NCBI RefSeq assembly: GCF_900637305.1 | Contig: NZ_LR134365.1 | Location: forward strand, 341,001 to 405,000 | Length of the DNA stretch: 64,000 nt | Reading direction: 5' to 3' | Source: Cardiobacterium hominis | Lineage (GTDB): Bacteria; Pseudomonadota; Gammaproteobacteria; Cardiobacteriales; Cardiobacteriaceae | Part shown: one piece after another, positions 9,343-16,337 of the stretch | Layout: every line of letters starts with the position of its first letter | Numbering within the stretch: the first letter of the stretch is position 1 | Made by a program: the position numbers and the translations under genes | The notes under the pieces: model-generated | What the model was told of the DNA's origin: nothing | The model's database searches: none | What the model saw: only the letters and a program-made list of their open reading frames with translations

Positions 9343-10263
9343 ATGCAAATCAAACTCCCCTACATTCCCTTCATGAACTACAGTCGGCAGGGACTCTGGT
9401 TCTCCACCGTGCTGACCATCGCCGCCGTGCTGCTCATTATCTTCCGCGGCTTCAACTTCGGCCTCGAATTCACCGGCGGCGCGACCATCGAAATGCAATA
9501 CGCCCAAGCGGCGGACATCGGCCACGTGCGCAGCGTCGTCGAAAAAATCGTGCCGGATGCGGGCGTCGTCCAATACGGCTCCTCGCGCGACGTCCAAATC
9601 CGCTTCGCCGAACAAGAAGGCGCGAACATCGACCAGACCATGAGCGACATGGTCAGCGCGCTGCAAGCCGACGCACCCGACGCCAAACTCACCGGCCAAT
9701 CCAAAGTCGGCGGCCAATACAAAGAAGAACTCGTCAGCAAAGGCCTGCTCGCCATCGGCCTCGCCTGCATCGGCATGATCATCTACCTCGGCCTGCGCTT
9801 CGAATGGAAATTCGCCCTTGGCGCCGTGCTGGCGCAGCTGCACGACGTCATCATCACCGCCGGCGTCTTCTCACTCATGGGCTGGACATTCGACCTGAAC
9901 GTGCTGGCGGCACTGCTCGCCATCCTCGGCTACTCGGTGAACGACACCGTCGTCGTCTACGACCGCATCCGCGAAAACTTCCGCAAACTGCCCGCAGTCA
10001 CGCCGAAAGACGTCATCGACACCTCCATCAACCAGACCCTCGCGCGCACCATGGTAACGAGCTTCACCACCCTGCTCTCCGTCATTGCGCTGGCGCTCTT
10101 TGGCGGCACCATCCTCGCCGGCTTCTCCATCGCGATGATCATCGGCATCATCTTTGGCACCTACTCCTCCATCTTCGTCGCCAGCGCCATCGTTTACCGC
10201 ATGGGCGTCAAACACGAAGACCTGATGCCGCGCGCCCAAAAACCCATCGACGACCTGCCGTAA
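9343..10263 (+). CDS. secF: Protein translocase subunit SecF
   Basis: 306 residues. A first helix at about 17-36 is followed by the FGLEFTGG periplasmic motif and five C-terminal helices with the SecF signature YSVNDTVVVYDRIREN. It partners SecD in the inner membrane. Spacing and order show cotranscription with secD. Length is normal for the family. Confidence 0.97.
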   Translation: MQIKLPYIPFMNYSRQGLWFSTVLTIAAVLLIIFRGFNFGLEFTGGATIEMQYAQAADIGHVRSVVEKIVPDAGVVQYGSSRDVQIRFAEQEGANIDQTMSDMVSALQADAPDAKLTGQSKVGGQYKEELVSKGLLAIGLACIGMIIYLGLRFEWKFALGAVLAQLHDVIITAGVFSLMGWTFDLNVLAALLAILGYSVNDTVVVYDRIRENFRKLPAVTPKDVIDTSINQTLARTMVTSFTTLLSVIALALFGGTILAGFSIAMIIGIIFGTYSSIFVASAIVYRMGVKHEDLMPRAQKPIDDLP

Positions 10264-10273
10264 CACCAAGCCA

Positions 10274-10300
10274 CCTCCCCCATGGGGGGCTGGGGTGGGG
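10274..10300. repeat. G/C-block inverted repeat after secF
   Basis: A run of C residues is complementary to the following G runs (CCTCCCCC, then GGGGGG and GGGGTGGGG). It resembles the REP-like C-rich/G-rich elements near 31045 and 44097. There is no T run, so it is not an ordinary intrinsic terminator, though the hairpin may protect or end the secDF transcript. Confidence 0.5.
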
Positions 10301-10331
10301 CAGCAAACCAGTCGCACAGCGACAAAACCCA

Positions 10332-10366
10332 TTTACATACACCTGAGCGCTTAACGTGTATGTAAA
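10332..10366. repeat. Dispersed palindromic repeat, copy 1
   Basis: Perfect 11-bp arms TTTACATACAC / GTGTATGTAAA around a 13-base centre. Read on the minus strand, the centre carries GCGCTCAG, matching the GAACGCTCAG core of the copies at 48258 and 59151. The right arm ends 22 bases before the transporter ATG. The function is unknown: an operator, a transcript-end hairpin or a small mobile repeat are all possible. Confidence 0.7.
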
Positions 10367-10388
10367 ACCCAACCCTCCACCACAAACC

Positions 10389-11270
10389 ATGCCCCGCTTC
10401 CATATCGGCCACGCCGCGCTGCTCCTCACCGCGGCACTCTTTGGCATCGCCTTCATCTTCCAGCGCCACAGCGCCACCGCCGTCAGCGCGCTTATCTTCA
10501 TGAGCTGGCGACTGCCCGTCTCGGCCGCCTTCCTCCTCGCCATCCTCGCCCTGTGCCGCCGCCCCGCCTGGGGACACTGGCTGCGCGACGGCATCTGCTG
10601 CGGCATCCTCCTCTTTCTCGGCATGTACAGCCAACAATGGGGACTGGAGCACACTACCGCAGGCAAATCCGGCTTCATCACCAGCCTCTACGTCATCCTC
10701 GTGCCGCTCCTCGCCCTCCTCGGCGGCGAGCGCCTCGGCAAAACACTCATCCTCGCCACCCTGCTCGCCTTCGCCGGGCTGACTTGCTTCGCCGCCATCC
10801 ACAGCGACAGCGCCGCGCTCAACTGGAACGCGGGCGACAGCGCCACCCTCGCCAGCGCCTTCATCTGGGCGCTCTACGTCAACTACTACGGCATCGCCGT
10901 GCGCCGCAGCGAACTGCTCACACTCACCACCGTACAAATCACCGTCGCCGCACTCCTCACCCTGCCCGCCGCCCTCGCCACAGAAGGCGCGGGCGCGCTC
11001 ACCGACCCGGCGCTGCTCAACTACAGCAAATGGGACATCCTCTACACCGCCGTCGCCTCCTCCGGCATCGCCTTCTTCCTGCAAGGCTGGGCGCAGCGGC
11101 ACGTCGCCGCCACCCCGACCGCCATCATCCTCTCCATGGAAAGCATCTTCGCCCTCGCCGCCGGCTGGCTCATCCTCGACGAACCCGTAACCCTGCTGAT
11201 GCTCACCGGCTGCGCCCTGCTCTTCGCGGCGATGACCATCGCCCAACTCGAACCTGGCAAAACCCCATGA
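10389..11270 (+). CDS. EamA-family (DMT) transporter
   Basis: 293 residues with about ten hydrophobic helices in two EamA repeats, typical of drug/metabolite exporters. Conserved features include the Trp/Arg turn SWRLPVSAAF and the second-repeat segment MESIFALAAGWLILDEP. The substrate cannot be read from sequence. I chose the ATG at MPRFHIG; an in-frame GTG at 10356 would start inside the palindromic repeat and adds only a Pro/Asn-rich stub. The stop overlaps the murI start (ATGA), so the two are translationally coupled. Confidence 0.85.
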   Translation: MPRFHIGHAALLLTAALFGIAFIFQRHSATAVSALIFMSWRLPVSAAFLLAILALCRRPAWGHWLRDGICCGILLFLGMYSQQWGLEHTTAGKSGFITSLYVILVPLLALLGGERLGKTLILATLLAFAGLTCFAAIHSDSAALNWNAGDSATLASAFIWALYVNYYGIAVRRSELLTLTTVQITVAALLTLPAALATEGAGALTDPALLNYSKWDILYTAVASSGIAFFLQGWAQRHVAATPTAIILSMESIFALAAGWLILDEPVTLLMLTGCALLFAAMTIAQLEPGKTP

Positions 11271-12085
11271 CCAACCCCGAAACCCTGCAAAACCGCCCCA
11301 TCGGCGTCTTCGACAGCGGCGTCGGCGGCCTCACCGTCGTCCGCGCCCTGATGGAACGCCTGCCGCTCGAACACCTCATCTACTACGGCGACACCGCCCG
11401 CGTCCCCTACGGCGTCAAATCACGCGCCACCATCGAAACCTACAGTGCGCAAATCGTTGAATACCTCCTCGCGCAGCGCGTCAAAGCGCTGGTCATCGCC
11501 TGCAACACCATCGCCGCCGTCGCGGGAGACAGCATCCGCGCCCAGGCCCGCGGCCTGCCGGTGCTGGACGTCATCACCGCCGGCGCGCAGGCCGCCTTGC
11601 AAACCAGCCAAAACCACCACATCGCCGTCATCGCCACCAACACCACCGTCAACAGCAACGCCTACGCCCGCGCCATCCACGCGCATGACCCGCAGGCGCG
11701 CGTGCAGTCACAAGCCTGCCCGCTCTTGGTGCCGCTCGTGGAAGAAGGCTGGCTGGAGCACGACGTCACCCGCCTCACCGTGCGCGAATACCTGAAACCC
11801 ATCCTCGCCGACGACGCCGACACACTCGTCCTCGGCTGCACCCACTACCCGCTACTCAAACCGCTGCTGCGGGAAGAAGCCCCGCGCCTCGCGCTAGTCG
11901 ATTCCGCCACCACCACCGCCGCACACACCGCCCAAGCGCTGACCGCCGCCGGCCTCCTGCGCCAAAGCGGCGACAGCGCCCACTACCGCTACTGCGTCAG
12001 CGACATCCCGCTACGCTTCCGCGCCATCGGCGAGCGCTTCCTCGGCCGCAGCATTGATGACCTCGAAACCGTGCGCCTGGGGTGA
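11267..12085 (+). CDS. murI: Glutamate racemase
   Basis: 272 residues. It makes D-glutamate for peptidoglycan from L-glutamate. The two catalytic cysteines sit in IACNTIAAV and LGCTHYPLL, and the N-terminus carries the FDSGVGGLTV motif. The start is the ATG in the ATGA overlap with the transporter gene; longer readings lack a plausible N-terminus. It is a cytoplasmic, cofactor-independent enzyme of normal length. Confidence 0.95.
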   Translation: MTNPETLQNRPIGVFDSGVGGLTVVRALMERLPLEHLIYYGDTARVPYGVKSRATIETYSAQIVEYLLAQRVKALVIACNTIAAVAGDSIRAQARGLPVLDVITAGAQAALQTSQNHHIAVIATNTTVNSNAYARAIHAHDPQARVQSQACPLLVPLVEEGWLEHDVTRLTVREYLKPILADDADTLVLGCTHYPLLKPLLREEAPRLALVDSATTTAAHTAQALTAAGLLRQSGDSAHYRYCVSDIPLRFRAIGERFLGRSIDDLETVRLG

Positions 12086-12207
12086 ACAACATCTTGTAGC
12101 ACGCTTGCAACAAAATGACCAAATCCCCACGAACTTCTACAACAAAGCGCGCCATAATGCCGCCGCGCACCAGAGCGCTCATTTCACGACTCAAGAGGAA
12201 TCCAGCG

Positions 12208-12798
12208 ATGAAAAACATTCTGCTCTCTACTGCTGTTGTCAGCCTGCTCGCCGCTTGTGGCGGATCTGGCGCCAGCGACACCATCACCCCGGACGATGTC
12301 CACATTGACCTGTCCAAAGAAAAAAAAGGCAGCGTCGTCATTAACACCCCGAACGGCAGGTTGCGCGGCTACAACCAGTACGCCTCTTTTTACGGCGTCT
12401 GGGTGGATGACAACAAAGCGAAAAGAGAACTGCGCTACCGTGGCGACAAAACAGTGAACGTCCCGCAAAGTGGCAAGGCGGTTTACCACGGTAACGCCGT
12501 ACGTTGGGATACCGTCAAGGATCAGGTTCTGACTAATGGCGAAAGCACCCTGAATGTGGACTTCGGCGAGCGTACCGTTGATGGAAAAATCATCTTTAAA
12601 GGTTTCCGTCGTGACATCACCCTGGAAGAGGGTGCACTGCGTGGCGCGGAATACAAAGGCACCGCAAGTGTCGTCGGTGACAGCAAAGGTCGCTACGAAG
12701 GCGCGCTTTACGGCGAAAACGCTCAAGAAACCGCCGGGCAAGTCGTCTTCCCCAACGACAGCAGCCTCAATACCTCTTTCGGCGGTACACGCGACTAA
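12208..12798 (+). CDS. Surface lipoprotein with TbpB-like beta-barrel (Slam-substrate type)
   Basis: 196 residues. The signal peptide ends in the lipobox LAAC (Cys around residue 18), followed by a Gly/Ser-rich linker. The C-terminal part fits the eight-strand barrel of transferrin-binding protein B and related neisserial/Moraxella lipoproteins. Key segments are STLNVDFGERTVDG, the closing GRYEGALYGENAQETAG and the terminal SFGGTRD. Such proteins are usually flipped to the cell surface by Slam and bind host ligands; no slam gene or receptor partner is in the window. The start has AAGAGGAA upstream. The ligand is unknown. Confidence 0.7.
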   Translation: MKNILLSTAVVSLLAACGGSGASDTITPDDVHIDLSKEKKGSVVINTPNGRLRGYNQYASFYGVWVDDNKAKRELRYRGDKTVNVPQSGKAVYHGNAVRWDTVKDQVLTNGESTLNVDFGERTVDGKIIFKGFRRDITLEEGALRGAEYKGTASVVGDSKGRYEGALYGENAQETAGQVVFPNDSSLNTSFGGTRD

Positions 12799-12816
12799 CA
12801 AGGGCGCAAACGCCAA

Positions 12817-12847
12817 AAACCGGATGCCCGAGGCATCCGGTTTTTTT
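12817..12847 (+). terminator. Terminator of the surface lipoprotein gene
   Basis: Strong stem ACCGGATGCC / GGCATCCGGT with a 3-base loop followed by seven T residues. The following stretch to 13100 holds no recognisable gene, only one copy of the GTAGGG repeat. Confidence 0.9.
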
Positions 12848-13050
12848 ATGCCCGCATGACTGCTGCACCCTGTGGGCAAAACTGACGCAGAAGGACAAAA
12901 ACCGCACGATGCGCTATCGCTGAAGCAGACAGAACGGCAGACGCATTGCGTCAGTCACCGTATGAGAGAACGGCGAAAAAGGGACGCTTTACCATCAACC
13001 GGATATTTGACGCCATAAAGAGTGGCTGAGCGCACCGCTTCCGGCAAGCG

Positions 13051-13072
13051 GTAGGGCGGGACCTGCCCCACC
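13051..13072. repeat. GTAGGG-type short inverted repeat, copy 1
   Basis: GTAGGGCGGG followed by CCTGCCCCACC, a quasi-palindrome of the same type as those at 23039-23098 and 30947-30968. It lies in the non-coding space between the lipoprotein and FKBP genes. Confidence 0.5.
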
Positions 13073-13100
13073 GCGACTATCAAGACATTCATCGTCTAAC

Positions 13101-13129
13101 AAAAAACGGCACCCATTGCGGGTGCCGTT
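13101..13129 (-). terminator. Terminator of the FKBP gene
   Basis: On the minus strand the stem AACGGCACCC / GGGTGCCGTT with a 5-base loop runs into a T tract. It lies 21 bases past the FKBP stop. Confidence 0.9.
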
Positions 13130-13149
13130 GCGATGCGGTAGCAGGACGC

Positions 13150-13920
13150 TTACTTCTTCGCTTCTTCTTTCTTGGCTTCTTCGGGTTTGGCTTCTGCCTT
13201 GGCATCAGCGGGCTTTTCCTCTGCTTTCGCAGCTTCGCCCACTTTGATCAGCTCAACGTCAAAAGTCAGCGTGGCATTCGGCGGAATGCTCGGCGGTGCG
13301 CCAGTTTCGCCGTAAGCGAGGGTGGACGGAATATAGAGAGTATATTTGCTGCCCTCGTTCATCAGCTGCAGGCCTTCGACCCAGCCGGGGATGACATCAG
13401 TGACCTTGAACGTCACCGGCTCTTTGCGCTCGTAGGAGCTGTCAAAGACGGTGCCATCCAGCAGACGGCCTTCGTAGTGGACAGTCACGCTGTCGCTTTT
13501 TGTCGGTTTGGCGCCTTTGCCTTCTTTCTCGACCTTATATTGCAGGCCGGTAGCGGTAGTCTTCACGCCGTCTTTCTTGCCGTTTTCATCGAGGAATTTC
13601 TTGCCCGCTTCGGCGTTGGCGGCGATTTCTTTCTCAAATTGCGCCTGCATTTCTTTCATGCGCGCTTCGGCGAAGGATTTCATGGTTTGATCCATCTCTT
13701 CGCGCTTCATCGCCAGCTCTTTGCCTTCGGCAGCGTCTTTCAGGCCAGCGACGATGGCGTCGAGGTTGATGTTTTTCGTGCCGATTTCTTTGACGGTCGT
13801 GCCCATATCAACGCCGAGCGCGTAGCCGACTTTGTCAGCATCCGTCTTGAGATCGGCAGCCTGGACGCTGCCAACGACGGCAGCAATAGCGGCAGTAAGC
13901 AAGATTTTACGGTTTGTCAT
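13150..13920 (-). CDS. FKBP-type peptidyl-prolyl cis-trans isomerase (FkpA/Mip-like)
   Basis: 256 residues. A signal peptide (1-21, ending VQA) is followed by a helical N-terminal dimerisation domain and a linker (about 22-120). The FKBP domain (about 130-230) carries DSVTVHYEGRLLDGTVFDSS, PGWVEGLQLM and LAYGETGAPPSIPPN. The tail is Lys/Ala/Glu/Pro-rich. It should be a periplasmic or surface folding catalyst like FkpA/Mip. The ribosome binding site is AGGAGAGA. It is monocistronic with its own terminator. Confidence 0.9.
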   Translation of the reverse strand: MTNRKILLTAAIAAVVGSVQAADLKTDADKVGYALGVDMGTTVKEIGTKNINLDAIVAGLKDAAEGKELAMKREEMDQTMKSFAEARMKEMQAQFEKEIAANAEAGKKFLDENGKKDGVKTTATGLQYKVEKEGKGAKPTKSDSVTVHYEGRLLDGTVFDSSYERKEPVTFKVTDVIPGWVEGLQLMNEGSKYTLYIPSTLAYGETGAPPSIPPNATLTFDVELIKVGEAAKAEEKPADAKAEAKPEEAKKEEAKK

Positions 13921-13993
13921 TCAGTTCTCTCCTTGGAAAGATTAGGTTGAAAAAGCGGGACGCAGTATGCCACAAGCGGCACCGCTGCGGGTT

Positions 13994-14482
13994 TTACGGG
14001 TGGGTAATTCTTTGACGGTCGCCATCAATCAAGCCGCGACGTTGCAACCAGGCGATAGCATCGGCGGCGTCACCTTCCAGCCAGGCATAAACACTACCTT
14101 CGCGGTAACTATAGCCCCAAATGGTCATGTCACGCAGCATCTGCTCGCGCCCCACATCCGGTAGGGCTTCAGCGAGCAGAATCTGCAAAAAATTGACGGC
14201 GCATTCTTCGAGAACAGTACCGCCTGCGTCAGTGTGCAACTTGGCGCGGCGCGCCTCGTCCATACAAATCCAGTGCCCTGCTTCATGCAGGGCGGAATGC
14301 GTCGGCGTGTCCGGGCGAATATAAAGAGAGTCCAGCACCAAACCCGCTTCCGGCGCGCCCCAATAACTGCCGGGAATATCCGCGCCATCCGGCAGCATCA
14401 CCACCTTCAGACCATACTCGCCGAGCAGGGCTTGCAGTGCGGGCAGACTAATTTCTGCGCAGAGCTGGACGTTTTGCGTCAT
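13994..14482 (-). CDS. Hypothetical protein with HEAGH motif (possible metallohydrolase)
   Basis: 162 residues with no signal peptide. The segment ALHEAGHWICMDE holds an HExxH motif (HEAGH) typical of zinc metallopeptidases, with ECAVNFLQI downstream that could offer a third ligand. The middle is tryptophan/tyrosine-rich (GYSYREGSVYAWLEGD). The start is the ATG overlapping the stop of the universal stress protein gene (ATGA), so the pair is cotranscribed. I do not recognise the family, and catalysis is only suggested by the motif. Confidence 0.65.
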   Translation of the reverse strand: MTQNVQLCAEISLPALQALLGEYGLKVVMLPDGADIPGSYWGAPEAGLVLDSLYIRPDTPTHSALHEAGHWICMDEARRAKLHTDAGGTVLEECAVNFLQILLAEALPDVGREQMLRDMTIWGYSYREGSVYAWLEGDAADAIAWLQRRGLIDGDRQRITHP

Positions 14483-14922
14483 ACCGGCTCGCCGAGTTTG
14501 ACGACCAGCACATCGCAATTCACACCAGGCAGGATGTCATCCGCCGTCGCGCCCAAAAGCGAGGCCAGGCCGGTGCGCACATGGCGGCCGATAACCACGA
14601 GATCCGGCTTGATTTTCTCGCAATAATCGAGAATGCCGCGGCGGGTAGAAAGCGCCGTCTCAACGTGAGCGTCGTCGGCGACGATCTTGTGCCGCGCCAG
14701 CAGCTGCTGCAACTTCTCACGCGCGCCAGAGATAATTTCATCCTCATTACTGATGGGGATAATCGGCACAATCTCATAGCCCGCGGTGAGGACGGTTTCC
14801 TCCATCACGTGCAGCACACGCAGCTTCGCATCCGTGCCTTCCAACATACATTTGGCACGACTGGCGACGATGTCGCTGTCTTCACGCAAATCGGTCACAA
14901 GCAAAACATTCTTATAGCGCAT
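14479..14922 (-). CDS. Universal stress protein, UspA family
   Basis: 147 residues with the Usp fold: beta-strand NVLLVTDL at the start, the 'DLVVIGRHVRTGLASLLGAT' region that resembles the ATP-binding G-2x-G-9x-G(S/T) loop, and a terminal DVLVVKL strand. It is probably cytoplasmic and binds nucleotide; the specific role is unknown. The start MRYKNVLL is preceded by AGGAG. It is the first gene of a two-gene unit with the HEAGH protein. Confidence 0.88.
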   Translation of the reverse strand: MRYKNVLLVTDLREDSDIVASRAKCMLEGTDAKLRVLHVMEETVLTAGYEIVPIIPISNEDEIISGAREKLQQLLARHKIVADDAHVETALSTRRGILDYCEKIKPDLVVIGRHVRTGLASLLGATADDILPGVNCDVLVVKLGEPV

Positions 14923-15216
14923 GGGGTTCTCCTGTCGGTTGAAAAACGCACCTCTATACAAGGCACAGCCTTACTTTACCATAACTGGCCTGTAGCGGCG
15001 GCGCGACAATACCGGCGATATACGCTCCCAAACGCACTATTTCGTCTGAAAACGACGCAAGACGTCGTGAATCGACAAAACCGACGGAAAACGGCAAGCC
15101 CCGCGTCCAAAAAACGGGGCGCGCGTGGCCCAAAAATCCCGCAAAGAATCCCGCTTTCCCGGTGCATAACAAAAAAACGAAGTGTAACCTAATGAAAACA
15201 AAAAAAATTATAACCA
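14923..15216. other. Intergenic stretch upstream of the pilin promoter
   Basis: I see no gene here. Base composition falls sharply toward its right end, where the AT-rich pilin region begins. It must hold the promoter of the universal stress gene on the minus strand, but no convincing boxes stand out. Confidence 0.5.
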
Positions 15217-15233
15217 TGGCACAGCCAAAGCAT
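15217..15233 (+). promoter_or_regulatory. Candidate sigma-54 promoter of the pilin gene
   Basis: TGGCAC followed by AAAGCAT, with the invariant GG and GC dinucleotides exactly ten bases apart, as sigma-54 requires. The -12 element differs from the TTGCA consensus at two positions. Transcription would start near 15243, leaving a leader of about 70 bases before the pilin ATG. RpoN-dependent transcription is established for fimA of Dichelobacter and pilA of Pseudomonas. No rpoN or pilR gene is in the window. Confidence 0.5.
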
Positions 15234-15314
15234 ATACCTTCGCAACAGCAAACGCTGTTACAACCCGCAGCGAATGCTGTAATTCAAACCCGAAAACCTA
15301 ATGGAGTAAATCTC

Positions 15315-15755
15315 ATGAAAAAATTGCAAAAAGGCTTCACCCTCATCGAGCTGATGATCGTTATCGCCATTATCGGTATTCTGGCTGCTATCGCTCTGCC
15401 GGCCTACCAAGATTATATCGCACGTTCACAAATGACCGAAGGTTTTAACCTTGCTGGTGGCCAAAAAGGTGCCCTGAGCGAATTCTACGCTGACAAAGGC
15501 AGATGGCCTTCTAACAATACTGAAGCAGGTATTGCTGCAGCAAGCCAAATTACTGGCAAATATGTTGCTAACGTTGCTGTTAATGCTAGTCAAATTACAG
15601 CCACGATGAAATCTTCTGAAATTTCTAAGGGCATTCAAGGTAAAACAATTACCTTGACTGGTACTGTAGCAGGTAACCCGCAGGATCAAGGTTCATATCA
15701 GTGGGCTTGCGAATCTAACGCTTCTGCTAAATATCTTCCTGCTTCTTGCCGTTAA
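15315..15755 (+). CDS. Type IV major pilin-like protein
   Basis: 146 residues. The short basic leader MKKLQKG is cut before [20 protein letters not shown], with Glu5 of the mature protein present. The globular part carries two C-terminal cysteines (WACES and PASCR) that define the disulfide-bonded D-region. It is exported and assembled into pili, and the leader is removed and Phe1 methylated by prepilin peptidase PilD. The ribosome binding site GGAG lies at 15303-15306; longer upstream in-frame starts would destroy the leader. Downstream is a strong terminator, so this gene is probably the highly expressed subunit. Confidence 0.93.
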   Translation: MKKLQKGFTLIELMIVIAIIGILAAIALPAYQDYIARSQMTEGFNLAGGQKGALSEFYADKGRWPSNNTEAGIAAASQITGKYVANVAVNASQITATMKSSEISKGIQGKTITLTGTVAGNPQDQGSYQWACESNASAKYLPASCR

Positions 15756-15775
15756 TATTAGCGGTTCGCAGAATC

Positions 15776-15808
15776 AAAGAAGCCACACTTTGTGTGGCTT
15801 CTTTTGGT
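15776..15808 (+). terminator. Terminator between the two pilin genes
   Basis: A 13-bp stem AAAGAAGCCACAC / GTGTGGCTTCTTT with loop TTT and a short T run. It separates abundant pilin 1 mRNA from the downstream genes. Confidence 0.85.
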
Positions 15809-15830
15809 TTGTATAAAATAGACTAGATAC

Positions 15831-16274
15831 ATGGGTGTTAAAGTGAAAAGAAATATACAGCAAGGCTTTACGCTGATTGAGTTGATGGTCGTGATTGCTA
15901 TTATTGGGGTGTTGGCTGCTATTGCACTTCCCGCTTATCAAATTTATGTTACGCGGGCGCAAATGGGCGAAGCTTTCAATTTAGTGGATGCGCAAAAGAA
16001 CGCGGTTGTTGAAACTCGAACCAATAAAGGGGACTGGCCATCTAATAACACAGAAGCAGGTATGGGCGACCCTACTAAAATCAGCGGAAAATATGTTGAA
16101 AAAGTAGAAGTGACTAGCGGTGGTGTTATTACGGCTACAATGAAATCGTCTGGAATAGCGGCTACAATACAACATAAAACGTTAACGCTTACTCCTACAG
16201 AGACCAATGGTTCATACACTTGGGAATGCAGTTCTAACGTTGGTAAAATGTATCTTCCTGCAGTATGCAGGTAA
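15831..16274 (+). CDS. Second type IV pilin-like protein
   Basis: 147 residues if the ATG is used. A GTG at 15843 would give the more usual short leader MKRNIQQG before [20 protein letters not shown]. Neither start has a clear ribosome binding site. It is clearly paralogous to the preceding pilin: both share the WPSNNTEAG segment and the C-terminal disulfide pair (WECSS, PAVCR). Most divergence is in the middle of the globular domain. It may be a minor or alternative subunit, or a silent donor for antigenic variation. It has its own terminator at 16287. Confidence 0.9.
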   Translation: MGVKVKRNIQQGFTLIELMVVIAIIGVLAAIALPAYQIYVTRAQMGEAFNLVDAQKNAVVETRTNKGDWPSNNTEAGMGDPTKISGKYVEKVEVTSGGVITATMKSSGIAATIQHKTLTLTPTETNGSYTWECSSNVGKMYLPAVCR

Positions 16275-16286
16275 TAACCTGAATCT

Positions 16287-16319
16287 ACATCCATCCTCCA
16301 TAAGGATGGATGTTTTTTA
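16287..16319 (+). terminator. Terminator after the second pilin gene
   Basis: An 11-bp perfect stem ACATCCATCCT / AGGATGGATGT with a 5-base loop and six T residues. The next gene starts only 19 bases later, so its expression depends on read-through or a promoter inside this region. Confidence 0.9.
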
Positions 16320-16337
16320 TTATCGAGGACAGTAAAA

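Noticed and set aside
7525-9843. A 772-codon open frame on the minus strand opposite secD and secF
   Set aside because: It is an antisense shadow of GC-rich coding DNA, with low-complexity His/Asp/Val-rich translation and no recognisable domain; secD and secF are certain on the other strand.
15051-15060. A neisserial-type DNA uptake sequence (GTCTGAA) before the pilin locus
   Set aside because: Only a partial single match; no repeated occurrence in the window supports it.
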